From NCBI RefSeq assembly GCF_030866805.1, contig NZ_CP133019.1:2604001-2668000 (forward strand): DNA of 64,000 bases, in the 5' to 3' direction. The position numbers and the translations under genes are program-made. How positions within the stretch are numbered: position 1 is the stretch's first letter; every line of letters begins with the position of its first letter. The notes under the pieces were generated by a model that did not search any database, was not told the origin of the DNA, and worked only from the letters and a program-made list of their open reading frames with translations. Of this stretch, positions 53,278-63,600 are shown piece by piece. The DNA is from Microbacterium terrisoli. GTDB lineage: Bacteria; Actinomycetota; Actinomycetes; Actinomycetales; Microbacteriaceae.

Positions 53278-53341
53278 CGCCCACCGACACCTTCAGAGCC
53301 GACAAGCCAGAGCATTCGCTCTGGCTTTCGCCGTTTCGGCG
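53247..53341 (+). promoter_or_regulatory. Transcription attenuator of aroF
   Basis: Segment 1 GTCGGCTCTG (53247-53256) pairs perfectly with segment 2 CAGAGCCGAC (53294-53303). Immediately after, segment 3 AAGCCAGAGC (53304-53313) pairs with segment 4 GCTCTGGCTT (53318-53327) around ATTC, a terminator-like hairpin with a weak T-run. Segments 1 and 3 (GCTCTGG/CCAGAGC) and 2 and 4 (CAGAGC/GCTCTG) can also pair, giving alternative folds. A second small hairpin, CGCCG-TTT-CGGCG, ends at 53341. This is the layout of a ribosome-mediated attenuator. Confidence 0.68.
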
Positions 53342-53379
53342 GGCTCTGCACAGGGTCCGCCCCGACCGAGGCAGGACCC

Positions 53380-54474
53380 ATGCACACCACCCTCACCGCG
53401 ACAGCGACCACAAGCGATCTGCACGTCGCCCACTTCACCGAGATGCCCTCGCCCGCCCGCATCCGCGACGAACTGCCCACCGGAGCCGAACGGCGCCGCC
53501 TCGTGCACCGCACGCGCGACGAGGTGCGCGCGGTGCTCGCCGGCGACGACCCCCGACTGCTCGTGGTCGTCGGACCGTGCTCGATCCACGACCCGGACGC
53601 CGGCCTCGACTACGCCGCTCACCTCGCGCGCGCCGCCCACGCGCACCGCGACGAATTGCTCATCGTGATGCGCACCTACTTCGAGAAGCCGCGCACCACG
53701 GTGGGCTGGAAGGGCCTCATCAACGATCCGCGCCTGGACGGCAGCCACGACATCGCCGCGGGCCTGCGCCTGGCGCGCGCCTTCCTGCGCGACGTGACCG
53801 CGCTCGGCCTGCCGTGTGCAACCGAGTTCCTCGAGCCGATCAGTCCGCAGTACATCGCCGACCTCATCAGCTTCGGCGCGATCGGCGCCCGCACGACCGA
53901 GAGCCAGATCCACCGGCAGCTGGCCAGTGGGCTGTCCATGCCGATCGGCTTCAAGAACGGCACCGACGGCGGCCTGCAGGTCGCGCTGGATGCGGCGGCC
54001 GCGGCATCCGTCCCGCAGTCCTTCCTCGGCATCGACGCAGACGGACGCGCGAGCCTGGTCGCCACGACCGGCAACCCCGATACGACGGTGATCCTGCGCG
54101 GGGGTGCAGACGGCCCCAACTTCGACGCCGCCCACGTGTCGCACGCGGCGCAGCGGCTGGCGGCATCCGGCCGCACACCCCGGCTCGTCGTCGACGCCAG
54201 CCACGCCAACAGCGGCAAGAACCACGTGCGCCAGGCCGAGGTCGCACGCGAGGTGGCCGCCCAACTCGTCGGCGGCGCGGGGCAGATCGCCGGCATCATG
54301 CTCGAGAGCAATCTCGTCGCAGGCGCCCAGAAGCTCGACGTCGCCCACGGTCCTGCGGGTCTGAGGTACGGGCAGAGCGTCACCGATGCCTGCATGGGAT
54401 GGGAGGCCACGGCCGACGTGCTCGCAACGCTCGCTGCCGCCGTGCGCTCGAGTGGCGGTGCGGCGCGCAGCTGA
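53380..54474 (+). CDS. aroF: DAHP synthase, type I (AroF/AroG family)
   Basis: The product has 364 residues. Type I signatures are LLVVVGPCSIHDP, MRTYFEKPRTTVGWKGLINDP, GARTTESQIHRQLASGLSMPIGFKNGTDGG (shown only in part by key residues here: Arg in GARTTE, Lys and Asn in GFKNGT), DASHANSGKNH and MLESNL. It condenses phosphoenolpyruvate and erythrose 4-phosphate, the first step to aromatic amino acids. An N-terminal extension of about 40 residues is the usual regulatory region. AGGCAGGA precedes the ATG. Its expression is probably controlled by the leader peptide and attenuator at 53218-53341. Confidence 0.95.
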   Translation: MHTTLTATATTSDLHVAHFTEMPSPARIRDELPTGAERRRLVHRTRDEVRAVLAGDDPRLLVVVGPCSIHDPDAGLDYAAHLARAAHAHRDELLIVMRTYFEKPRTTVGWKGLINDPRLDGSHDIAAGLRLARAFLRDVTALGLPCATEFLEPISPQYIADLISFGAIGARTTESQIHRQLASGLSMPIGFKNGTDGGLQVALDAAAAASVPQSFLGIDADGRASLVATTGNPDTTVILRGGADGPNFDAAHVSHAAQRLAASGRTPRLVVDASHANSGKNHVRQAEVAREVAAQLVGGAGQIAGIMLESNLVAGAQKLDVAHGPAGLRYGQSVTDACMGWEATADVLATLAAAVRSSGGAARS

Positions 54475-54597
54475 ACACACGGCAAGAGGAGAGAAAACTC
54501 ATCGAGCGGACCCAGAGGGCTCTTTCGCTGGACACCGCACGGGTCTATCGTGGCGGACGGCTGTGACCCAGTCGTCCCGAACGAAAGCGAGTCGAAG

Positions 54598-56214
54598 ATG
54601 ATCCGTGCACGGCGCGTGGCCGCAGCATCCCTCACCGCAGTTCTGGCAGTGGCTCTGTCGGTCGCCGGCGCGACCGCGGCTCAGGCCCATTCCGTGGGCG
54701 GCAGTCCGGGCGACCTCAGCCCGCGCACGCACTTCACGATGGCCGCTGACGGCTCGAGCGGACTGACCCAGGGCGGCGAAGGCATCCCGAACATCGACAT
54801 CGTGAAGAAGACCATCGCGACGTACTACGGCGACCCCGGCACGGGTCTGGCCGACATGACCTCCTCGCCCTACATCTCCGAGATGACGAAGATCACCTCG
54901 CGGGTCAAGGCGAAGCTGGCCTCGTACTACAAGGCGTCGGCGCGCACCGGAAAGACACCGGCGATCGTGGTCGACACCGACGACACGATGCTCATGACCT
55001 ACGACATGGAAGTCGGCGACATGCACTTCGTGTTCACCCCACAGGAGCAGGACGTGTGGGTGAAGGGCAAGAAGTTCCCCGCGACTCCCGGCATGGTCGA
55101 CCTGGTCGACACCGCCCGCCGGATCGGCTTCGACGTGATCGGCATCACCGGCCGCAGCGCCGACCAGAAGCCCGCCTCGATCGAGAACGTCACCGACGTC
55201 GGCTACCACGGCTTCACCGCCGCCAACTACTACACGAAGTGGGCGGATGGTCAGCAGCCGTCGTACATCACGTGCGCGACGGCGAAGTGCACGACGGTCG
55301 AGTTCAAGGCGCTCACCCGCAAGCACCTCGAGAACGACCTCGGGTATGACATCGCCGTCAACATCGGCGACCAGTGGTCAGACCTGCAGGGCGGCTTCGC
55401 CGACCACGACGTCAAGCTCCCCAACCCCACCTACTACCTGCCCTCGCCCGACCTGCCCGGCGTGAGCGAACCGCGCCTGGCCCCGCACACGCAGTTCCAG
55501 CTGAAGGCGGACGGCTCGAGCGGACTGACGCAGGGCGGCGAAGGCATCCCGAACATCGACGTGGTCAAGAAGACCATCGCCACGTACTACGGCGACCCCG
55601 GCACCGGCCTTGCCAGCACCGACGGCTCGCCCTACATGAGCGAGATGACCGCGCTGCTGAACCGGCGGGTGCCCGCCATCGCGGCCGAGTGCCGCACTCT
55701 GGCCGCCAAGGGCGAGAAGCCGGCGATCGTGCTCGACGCCGACGACACCACGCTGTGGACGTACGACATGGAGGTCGCCGACATGCACTTCGTGTTCAAC
55801 CCGACCACGCAGAACGACGACTGGGTGCAGCCCGAGCGGTTCCCGGCGACCCCGGGCATGGTCGCGGCCACGAACACGATTCGGGATGCCGGGTGCACGA
55901 TGATCGGGCTCACCGGACGCGGCGCCGACCAGAAGCAGGCGACGCTGGGCAACCTCGCGAAGTACTACACCGGCTTCACGTCCGAGAACTACTACACGAA
56001 GTGGGCCGCGGGCCAGCAACCGTCGTACATCACGTGCGCGACGGTGAAGTGCACGACGATCGAGTACAAGTCGCAGACCCGCGCGTACATCGAGACCCCC
56101 GCCGGCGGCGGCTACACGATCGTGGCGAACGTCGGCGACCAGTTCAGCGACCTGATCGGCACCCGCGCCGACCACACGGTGAAGCTGCCCAACCCGACGT
56201 ACTACCTGCCGTAG
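54598..56214 (+). CDS. Secreted acid phosphatase with two tandem HAD domains
   Basis: The product has 538 residues. A signal peptide (about 1-31, ending ATAAQAHS) is followed by two homologous domains, about 38-295 and 300-538, of the class B acid phosphatase type (PF03767-like). Both have the HAD nucleophile motif DTDDT or DADDT, TGR(S/G)ADQK as motif II, and GDQ(W/F)SDL as motif IV. Both also share GGEGIPNIDIVKKTIATYY and the YITCAT-KCTT pair. The family usually has one domain of about 230-260 residues, so this is a fused duplication. It probably hydrolyses extracellular phosphate esters. The start at ATG 54598 is required for the signal peptide. Runs of identical DNA between the halves suggest recent duplication or gene conversion. 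Confidence 0.9.
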   Translation: MIRARRVAAASLTAVLAVALSVAGATAAQAHSVGGSPGDLSPRTHFTMAADGSSGLTQGGEGIPNIDIVKKTIATYYGDPGTGLADMTSSPYISEMTKITSRVKAKLASYYKASARTGKTPAIVVDTDDTMLMTYDMEVGDMHFVFTPQEQDVWVKGKKFPATPGMVDLVDTARRIGFDVIGITGRSADQKPASIENVTDVGYHGFTAANYYTKWADGQQPSYITCATAKCTTVEFKALTRKHLENDLGYDIAVNIGDQWSDLQGGFADHDVKLPNPTYYLPSPDLPGVSEPRLAPHTQFQLKADGSSGLTQGGEGIPNIDVVKKTIATYYGDPGTGLASTDGSPYMSEMTALLNRRVPAIAAECRTLAAKGEKPAIVLDADDTTLWTYDMEVADMHFVFNPTTQNDDWVQPERFPATPGMVAATNTIRDAGCTMIGLTGRGADQKQATLGNLAKYYTGFTSENYYTKWAAGQQPSYITCATVKCTTIEYKSQTRAYIETPAGGGYTIVANVGDQFSDLIGTRADHTVKLPNPTYYLP

Positions 56215-56258
56215 GGCTCATGGACCGAGCACGCCCCCCGGCCCGACATAATGGACAC

Positions 56259-56864
56259 ATGGCCACGGGCTATAGCGCGATTTCGAGCTACTCGCGGGTG
56301 CAGATCCTCCATCTGCTGCTGACCAGACCAGGTCGCACGATCAGCGAGCTGAGCGAGGCGACCGGACTGCACGCGAACACGGTCCGCGAGCATCTGCAGC
56401 GACTGATCGAATCGGGGTACGTGGTGCCCGAGACCGAGCACCGTGCCACGCGGGGTCGCCCGCGCATGCTCTACAGCGCGGCATCCGGAGAGGGTGCGTC
56501 CTCAAGCCCGGTCGCGCAGCAGAAGGTGCGGGATGCTGCGGCCCGCGGAGACCTGATGCGCAAGGTCATGCCCTGGACCGGGTCGCAGCTGTCCGACGCC
56601 GCCCAGCACCAGCTCGACGCGCTGGTGGAAGATCTGCAGGATGCCGGATTCGATCCGGCCGTCGACGAAGCGGAGCTGACGGTCGACCTCACGCCGTGCA
56701 GCCACGCGCAGGCGCAGGCCGCGCACCGTGACGTGCTGTGCGCGGTGCACGTGGGTCTCATGCAGGGAGTGCTGGCAGAGGCCGGCGGCCCGCTTGCCGT
56801 CGAGGGACTGCTGCCCACGTGCGATCCGGCGCAGTGCCACGTGCAGCTGACGCTGTCGGCGTGA
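56259..56864 (+). CDS. Winged-helix regulator with C-terminal cysteine cluster
   Basis: The product has 201 residues. The winged helix (about 8-75) has GRTISELSEATGLHANTVREHLQRL. The C-terminal domain has Cys147, Cys161, Cys188 and Cys193 in a C-x13-C-x26-C-x4-C pattern, with HRDVLCAVHVGLMQGVL recalling SufR-type iron-sulfur regulators. It may sense redox or oxygen. A CATAAT -10 box ends six bases before ATG 56259, so it is probably leaderless. It lies upstream of GNAT genes and about 1.2 kb from moaA-narK, so control of nitrate respiration is an inference from proximity. Confidence 0.75.
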   Translation: MATGYSAISSYSRVQILHLLLTRPGRTISELSEATGLHANTVREHLQRLIESGYVVPETEHRATRGRPRMLYSAASGEGASSSPVAQQKVRDAAARGDLMRKVMPWTGSQLSDAAQHQLDALVEDLQDAGFDPAVDEAELTVDLTPCSHAQAQAAHRDVLCAVHVGLMQGVLAEAGGPLAVEGLLPTCDPAQCHVQLTLSA

Positions 56865-56889
56865 TCGTCCTCTCGGGTACCGTCGAGGC

Positions 56890-57441
56890 ATGACGGTGAC
56901 GGTGCGGCGTGCGACCGCGGACGACGGTCGCGTGATCGCCGAGATCCGTGTGGCATCGTGGCGCGCGGCATACGACGGCTTGATTCCGCCCGTGCTGCTG
57001 GAGCGGCTGGACGTCGACCGCGAAGCGCAGCTGCGCACGACGCATTGGGACCAGCGTCACGCAGATCCACGCGTGTCGGATTTCGTCGCCCACGTGGACG
57101 GCGACGCGGTCGGCTGGGCGGCGGTCGGCCCGTGCCGCGACGACGACGGACCGCACCGCGGGGAGCTGTACGCGCTGTACGCGCTGCCCACCCACTGGTC
57201 GGCGGGCGTCGGACACGCGCTGATGGCCGCCGCCGAGCAGGCGCTGCGACGGGCCCGCTTCGCGCAGGCATCGCTGTGGGTGCTCGATGGCAACGCCCGC
57301 GCGGCGGAGTTCTACGAGCGGCACGGCTGGCGTGAAGACGGCTTCGTGAAAGACGACCGGCGGATCGTCGGCTCGACGGGCGCTGCTCCCCTGCGCGAGC
57401 GGCGGCGAGTGCGCGATCTGGCCGAGATCGTCAGCCGCTGA
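56890..57441 (+). CDS. GNAT family N-acetyltransferase
   Basis: The product has 183 residues. RRATADDGRVIAEIRVASWRAAYDGLIP is the typical N-terminal start, with LYALPTHWSAGVGHALMAAAEQ as the acetyl-CoA loop and LWVLDGNARAAEFYERHGW as the last strand and helix. The substrate is unknown. A TACCGT box ends six bases before the ATG, so it may be leaderless. It is convergent with another GNAT gene and overlaps it by 11 bases. Confidence 0.88.
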   Translation: MTVTVRRATADDGRVIAEIRVASWRAAYDGLIPPVLLERLDVDREAQLRTTHWDQRHADPRVSDFVAHVDGDAVGWAAVGPCRDDDGPHRGELYALYALPTHWSAGVGHALMAAAEQALRRARFAQASLWVLDGNARAAEFYERHGWREDGFVKDDRRIVGSTGAAPLRERRRVRDLAEIVSR

Positions 57442-58039
57442 CCAGGCGCAGGCCGAACGAGCGCCCGCCGTCGTCGGAGGCCAGAGGGTCGAATCCCACA
57501 CGCGGGTAGAACGCGGCGGCGCCGTGGTTGTCGGCGGACGCGGTGAGCTGGATGCCGGTGACCCCGCGCCCGCGCAGGTGTTCGACGAGCGTTCCGATCA
57601 GTCGCCGGCCCCAGCCCTGTCCTTGCAGTTCGGGCAGCAGATCGATGTGCAGGTGCGCGGAGTACCCCTGAGCCTGCAGCCGATCGGGCGCGCTGCCGCG
57701 GGCGGCGGCGTAGCCGAGCAGGTCGGCGTCGCGCGCGGGGGTGGTCGCCGACAACGGCCAGCGGCTCGCATACGGCGGCCACCACCGGGTGCGGAACCAT
57801 TGGCCGAACGCATCGGTGTCCACGGTTGCGACGATGTACCCGACGACACGACCGTCGTCGGCCTCGACCACGAACGCGGTGTCGGGGTCGTGCGCGACGT
57901 AGGGCCACACGAAGATCGCCGGCCAGATCGCATCGTCGGCGAGCAGGCCGCTCGCATCATCGCCGGCGTCGGCGGTGCGCACGCAGATCTCACCGAGGGC
58001 AGGCTCGTCTCCGGGACGGAATGGGCGGACGAAGCTCAT
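57431..58039 (-). CDS. GNAT family N-acetyltransferase
   Basis: The product has 202 residues beginning MSFVRPFRPGDEPALGEICVR. The acetyl-CoA site is ELQGQGWGRRLIGTLVEHL, and the terminal VTGIQLTASADNHGAAAFYPRVGF segment (given here by its key Asn and Tyr) completes the fold. It resembles the N-terminal or single-domain group related to protein O-GlcNAcase-fused acetyltransferases. The substrate is unknown. It is convergent with the previous GNAT gene. Confidence 0.87.
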   Translation of the reverse strand: MSFVRPFRPGDEPALGEICVRTADAGDDASGLLADDAIWPAIFVWPYVAHDPDTAFVVEADDGRVVGYIVATVDTDAFGQWFRTRWWPPYASRWPLSATTPARDADLLGYAAARGSAPDRLQAQGYSAHLHIDLLPELQGQGWGRRLIGTLVEHLRGRGVTGIQLTASADNHGAAAFYPRVGFDPLASDDGGRSFGLRLVSG

Positions 58040-58076
58040 CGTGCGAGCCTATCGAGGCGGCGCCGGATGCGCCGGC

Positions 58077-59174
58077 TCAGCCGCCGATGTACGACATCTC
58101 GATGCGCTCGCGCGGACCTGCCTGCGACGCGGTGGCCTGCGAGCGCAGCTCGGAATAGTGATCGTCGCGCACGGCCCACAGCCCCGCCAGTGCATCGCGC
58201 ACGACGGCATCCTGGCCGCCGTCATCGGCGTGGGAGCGCAGGAGGGTGCGCAGATCGTGCCCGCGCGAGGCGAACAGGCACGTGAACAGCTTGCCGTCGG
58301 CGGAGATGCGCGCGCGCGTGCACGAGCCGCAGAACGGCGAGGTCACGCTCGAGATGGCGCCGATCTCGCCGGCCCCGTCGAGATACCTCCACCGCGTCGC
58401 GGTCTCACCCGGGTAGGCCGGGGGCACCGGCTCGAGCGGATAGACCGCCGAGATCTGCTCAACCACTTCGGCAGAGGGGACGACCTCGGCGAGATTCCAT
58501 CCGTTCGTGGTACCGACATCCATGAACTCGATGAAGCGCACCGTCACACCCGTCCCGCGGAAGTGCTCGGCGATCGGAATGATGTCGTGGTCGTTCAGGC
58601 CGCGCTTGAGCACGGTGTTGACCTTGACGGGGAAGCCGACCTCGCGCGCGACACGGATGCCCTCCAGCACCCGGTCGACGGGGAAGTCCACGTCGTTCAT
58701 CGCGCGGAACGTGGCGTCATCGAAGGAATCCAGCGAGACGGTGACCCGGTTCAGGCCCGCCTCGCGCAGCGCCGCCGCCTTGTGCGCGAGCGCCGAGCCG
58801 TTGGTGGTCACCGCGATGTCCAACGGTGAGCCGTCGGGGGTGGGCAGGGCAGCCAGCATGCGCACGAGGTCTTCGAGGTCCCGGCGCAGCAGCGGTTCAC
58901 CGCCGGTGAGGCGCAGCTTGCGCACCCCCAGGGAGATGCCGGCCCGCGCCACCCGCGCGATCTCTTCGAATGAGAGCAGCAGGTTTTTGGGCAGGAACGC
59001 ATAGTCGCGGCCGAAGATCTCTTTCGGCATGCAGTACACGCATCGGAAGTTGCATCGATCGGTCACCGAGATTCGCAGATCGTGCAGTGCGCGTCCGCGC
59101 GTATCACGAATCGTGGGAAGAAGTTCCGCCGCCATACCCCCCACGGTAGCCAACGTGCGGGGTCGTGGGGTCAT
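58077..59174 (-). CDS. moaA: GTP 3',8-cyclase MoaA (molybdenum cofactor)
   Basis: The product has 365 residues. The radical-SAM motif [10 protein letters not shown] (CxxxCxxC) and the C-terminal second cluster FCGSC...FTCLF are both present, with the [11 protein letters not shown] block and a terminal [10 protein letters not shown] with the GG end. It makes the first intermediate of molybdenum cofactor, needed by the nitrate reductase. The ATG at 59174 overlaps the narK stop by four bases (ATGA), implying translational coupling. A second ATG at 59135 lies eight bases after a TACCGT box and would give the more typical [11 protein letters not shown] start. Confidence 0.93.
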   Translation of the reverse strand: MTPRPRTLATVGGMAAELLPTIRDTRGRALHDLRISVTDRCNFRCVYCMPKEIFGRDYAFLPKNLLLSFEEIARVARAGISLGVRKLRLTGGEPLLRRDLEDLVRMLAALPTPDGSPLDIAVTTNGSALAHKAAALREAGLNRVTVSLDSFDDATFRAMNDVDFPVDRVLEGIRVAREVGFPVKVNTVLKRGLNDHDIIPIAEHFRGTGVTVRFIEFMDVGTTNGWNLAEVVPSAEVVEQISAVYPLEPVPPAYPGETATRWRYLDGAGEIGAISSVTSPFCGSCTRARISADGKLFTCLFASRGHDLRTLLRSHADDGGQDAVVRDALAGLWAVRDDHYSELRSQATASQAGPRERIEMSYIGG

Positions 59175-60400
59175 TTCCGGGCGCGAGCATCGCGCAACAT
59201 GCCCGCCACCACCAGGGCGACGGCCCCCACGATCACCAGCAGCCACAGTCCGAGCCAATACGAGTTGGTCTCGGTGTGGTACGTGAGACCCATCACCAGC
59301 GGCGGGAAATAGCCGCCGAGGCCTCCCGCCGCCGCCACCACGCCGGTGACCGCCCCGACCTTGTCGGGGGGCGTGGACGGGCCGACCCACGCGAACACCC
59401 CGCCCATTCCCAGACCCATCGCGGCGGCCATGAACAGGAACACGGCACCGGTGACGATCCCCTCGGGCGGCTGCTGCCCGACGATGTAGGCCGTCGCGAC
59501 GATGCCTGCGAGCGAGACCAGCGAGACCAGCTTCGGTCCGAGCTTGTCGGCGAGCACACCACCGATGGGGCGGGCGATGACCGCGGCCACGGCGAACATG
59601 GCAGTGCGTGTGCCCGCACCCACCGGGTCGACCTCGCTCGGATAGATCGTCATCAGATACTTCGGAAGATAGGTCGAGAACGCCACGAACCCGCCGAACA
59701 CGATCGCATACAAGAACGCCATCTGCCACGTGACCGGGAGCTTGAGCGCTCCGAGCACCTTCGGGATGAGCGGCTGACGGCTGGGCGTCCACACCGGCGA
59801 ATCGCGCATGACCACCCAGACCAGCACCGCCATGGCCACCATCAGGACCGCCACCAGCAGGTGTGTCGGCCAGTAGCCGATCCAGCGCAGCAGGCGGGGG
59901 GTGAAGAATGCGGCCACGGCGGTGCCGATCATGCCCATACCGAACACGCCGTTGGCGAAGCCGCGGCGGGCGGGGGCGAACCAGGCGCTGGCGAACGGGA
60001 TGCCGGCGGCGAAGATGGTGCCCGGGATGCCGAGCAGGAACGCCGCCACCAGCAGCAGCGGGTAGCTGTGGATGGACCCGGCCAGCGCGACCAGCAGCAG
60101 CGGCGGCACCCCCGCCAGCAGCACGAAGGCGAACACCTTGCGCCCACCCAGGCGGTCGGTCAGCGCCCCGACGACGATGCGGCCGAGCGCCCCGACCAGC
60201 ACGGGCATGGCCAGCAGAAGCGAGACCTCACCCTGGTTCAGCCCCATCTGCTGGCTGTACAGATTCTGCAGCGGTGCGATGATCATCCACGCCCAGAAGC
60301 CCACTGTCGAGGCGAGTGTGGCCAGGACCACCTGTCCGAAACCGCCGTTGAGCTGGGCTGTGTTCGCGGTGGTCTGCGTGGATACCTGCGTGGGGGCCAT
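59171..60400 (-). CDS. narK: Nitrate/nitrite transporter NarK
   Basis: The product has 409 residues with 12 membrane segments. NarK-type signatures include the glycine-rich [18 protein letters not shown] with [14 protein letters not shown], and the second nitrate signature [14 protein letters not shown] with [21 protein letters not shown]. It exchanges nitrate for nitrite or imports nitrate for respiration. ATG 60400 is preceded by AGGAG at good distance; in-frame starts further upstream lie in the promoter. It is coupled to moaA and divergent from narG. Confidence 0.94.
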   Translation of the reverse strand: MAPTQVSTQTTANTAQLNGGFGQVVLATLASTVGFWAWMIIAPLQNLYSQQMGLNQGEVSLLLAMPVLVGALGRIVVGALTDRLGGRKVFAFVLLAGVPPLLLVALAGSIHSYPLLLVAAFLLGIPGTIFAAGIPFASAWFAPARRGFANGVFGMGMIGTAVAAFFTPRLLRWIGYWPTHLLVAVLMVAMAVLVWVVMRDSPVWTPSRQPLIPKVLGALKLPVTWQMAFLYAIVFGGFVAFSTYLPKYLMTIYPSEVDPVGAGTRTAMFAVAAVIARPIGGVLADKLGPKLVSLVSLAGIVATAYIVGQQPPEGIVTGAVFLFMAAAMGLGMGGVFAWVGPSTPPDKVGAVTGVVAAAGGLGGYFPPLVMGLTYHTETNSYWLGLWLLVIVGAVALVVAGMLRDARARK

Positions 60401-60424
60401 GGCGACTCCTGTCGTATTGCGCCC

Positions 60425-60453
60425 ACAGTAGCCACGCGCCCGTGCCTTGTCAT
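60425..60453 (-). promoter_or_regulatory. narK-moaA promoter
   Basis: On the minus strand ATGACA (60453-60448) and TACTGT (60430-60425) are separated by 17 bases. The transcript would start near 60418 with a leader of about 18 bases containing the AGGAG site. On the other strand, CATACT at 60565-60570 is the best -10 for narG. No clear FNR-type or NarL-type palindrome was noticed in the shared 200 bases. Confidence 0.5.
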
Positions 60454-60600
60454 CGACCCGCACCGTTTTTATTCGGATGCCGCTGCCTGTCGCTTTCGAC
60501 GCCGGGGGGAATTACCACGGGAATAAACACGGCCGCAGTGCTGGCATCCCCCGCGCAGGCGTCCCATACTGAGGGGTATCCGTGAGGTGGAGGAGAAGGT

Positions 60601-63600
60601 ATGACCCCCGACATCCGCACGGCGACACCCGCCACCGACGGGCCGCTCGCCGACACACTGCTGGAGCTGAGCAAGTTCATCCGGCCGGGCGAGGTCTCGT
60701 CCGACCTGCGCACCCTGTTCCTCGAGGGCGGGCGCGACGGCGACGTGTTCTACCGCGATCGCTGGTCGCACGACAAGGTGGTGCGCTCCACGCACGGCGT
60801 GAACTGCACGGGATCGTGCTCGTGGAAGGTGTACGTCAAAGACGGCATCATCACGTGGGAGACCCAGCAGACCGACTACCCGTCGGTAGGCCCCGACTCC
60901 CCCGAGTACGAGCCGCGAGGCTGTCCCCGCGGCGCCGCGTTCAGCTGGTACACCTACTCGCCCACGCGTGTGCGCTATCCGTATATCCGCGACACGCTCC
61001 TGCAGCTCTACCGCCAGGCCAAGCAGCAGTTCCCCGACCCGGTCGAGGCATGGACGGCCATCGCCGAGAACCCCGAGGCATCCGAGGCCTACAAGAGCTC
61101 GCGCGGCAAGGGCGGGCTCGTGCGCGCCACCTGGGACGAGGCGATGGAGATCACCGCCGCCGCGCACGTGTACACGGTGAAGAAGTACGGGCCCGACCGC
61201 GTGGCCGGCTTCTCGCCCATCCCGGCGATGTCGATGATCTCGCACGGGTCGGGGTCGCGGTTCATGAACCTGCTGGGCGGGACGATGCTCTCGTTCTACG
61301 ACTGGTACGCCGACCTGCCGGTGGCCAGCCCCCAGGTCTTCGGCGATCAGACCGACGTGCCCGAGTCTGCCGACTGGTGGAACGCCGGCTACCTCATCAT
61401 GTGGGGTTCGAACGTGCCGGTCACCCGCACACCCGACGCGCATTTCATGACCGAAGCCCGCTACCGCGGCCAGAAGGTCATCGTGGTCTCGCCCGACTAC
61501 ACCGACAACACCAAGTTCGCCGACGAGTGGGCCTCGCCGCACCCGGGCACCGACGCTGCCCTGGCGATCGCGATGGGCCACGTCATCCTCACCGAGCACT
61601 TCGTGCACAAGCGCACCGCGCGCTTCGAGGATTACATGCGCCGCTACACCGATTCGCCCTACCTGGTCACCCTCGAACGCAACGGCGACCGGCTCGTGCC
61701 GGGCAAGTTCGTCACCGCCTCCGACCTCGACCTCCCCGCGCAGACTCCCACAGTGCACGGGGAGTTCAAACCGGTCGTCCTGGACGCCGACGGGAGTGTC
61801 GTGGTGCCCAACGGGTCGCTCGGGCACCGCTTCTCACCCGAAGACGAAGGCAGGTGGAACCTCGACCTCGGAGACGTCGTTCCTCCGCTGTCGATCGCCG
61901 ACCTCGCCGACTGGGACGGCGCGAGCGCCGAGATCATGCTCCCGCGCTTCGACGTCGCCCCCGAAGCGGGCCACGAGCACGCCGGCGGTGCGGGAGCAGT
62001 CGCCCGCGGGGTGCCCGTGCGGGAAGTCGCCGGCCGCACCGTGACCACCGTGTTCGACCTGATGCTCGCTCGCTACGGCGTCGGCCGCGCAGGTCTGCCC
62101 GGTGAATGGCCCACCGGCTACGAGGATGCCTCGACGCCGGGCACACCCGCATGGCAGGAGGAGATCACCTCGGTCCCGGCCGAGCAGGCCACGCGCCTCG
62201 GCCGCGAGTTCGCCGACAACGCCGACCGCAGCGGCGGACGATCGATGATCCTGATGGGTGCCGGCACGAACCACTGGTTCCACTCCGACACGATCTACCG
62301 CACCTTCCTGGCGCTGACGATGATGACCGGCTGCCAGGGGGTGAACGGCGGTGGCTGGGCGCACTACGTCGGGCAGGAGAAGGTGCGCCCGCTGACCGGA
62401 TACAACCAGTACGCCGGCGCCGCCGACTGGGTGCGCCCGCCCCGGCAGGCCATCGGCACGGCGTTCTGGTACCTGGCCACCGACCAGTGGCGCTACGACG
62501 GGCTGCCGGCCAACCAGCTGTCCTCGGCGCTGTCACGCGGCACGTTCGACGGGCGCACCACCGCTGACTGCCTGGTCGAATCCGTCAAGCGCGGATGGAT
62601 GCCGAGCTACCCGACCTTCTCGCGCAACCCGCTGGACCTGTGCGACGAAGCAGAGGCACTGGGCAAGGAGCCCGCGCAGCACATCGTCGACAGTCTCAAC
62701 GACGGCTCGCTGCACTACGCGTGCGAAGACCCCGACGCTCCCGAGAACTTCCCGCGCGTGATCACGATGTGGCGCGCGAACGTGCTCGGCTCATCGGGCA
62801 AGGGCAACGAGTACTTCCTCAAGCATCTACTGGGCACTGATTCCTCGATCCGCGTGGGCGAGGCCGGCGAGGGGTCGCGGCCCCGCGACATCCGCTGGCG
62901 CGAGGATGCCCCGATCGGCAAGCTCGATCTGCTGGTCACGAGCGATTTCCGCATGACCTCGACGACGCTGTTCAGCGACATCGTGCTGCCCACGGCCACG
63001 TGGTACGAGAAGTACGATCTGTCTTCGACCGACATGCATCCCTTCGTGCATTCCTTCACCCCGGCGATCGACCCGCCGTGGCAGACACGCACGGACTTCG
63101 AGACGTTCAAGGTGCTCGCCGAGCGCTTCAGCGAGATGGCCCGCACGCACCTGGGTGTGCGGCGCGACATCGTGGCCGCCCCGCTGCAGCACGACACGCC
63201 CGACGCCCTGGCCACCCCTCACGGCGCGGTGAAGGACCTGCCGCTCAAGCCCGGAGTGACGATGCCCAAGCTCATCGTCGTCGAGCGCGACTATCCGGCT
63301 CTGGCCGAGCAGTGGAAGTCGCTCGGCCCGCTGACCGAGAAGCTCGGCATGACCACGAAGGGCATCACCTACCGACCCGACCGCGAGATCGAGACCCTCA
63401 AACAGCTCAACGGGGTCGTGGAGGCCGGGCCGACGGCCGGACGCGTGCGTCTGGACTCCGACAAGCGCGCATGCGAGATGGTGCTGGCGTTCTCGGGAAC
63501 CACGAACGGGCGCCTGGCCGTGCAGGGCTTCCAGCAGCTCGAGGTCAAGACCGGGCAGAAGATGGCGTTCCTGGCCGAGGAGCACGCGGGCTCGCACATC

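Noticed and set aside
53229-54566. Plus-strand frame of about 445 codons overlapping aroF
   Set aside because: It is in the wrong frame relative to the DAHP synthase and is Arg/Pro-rich; the aroF frame contains all family motifs.
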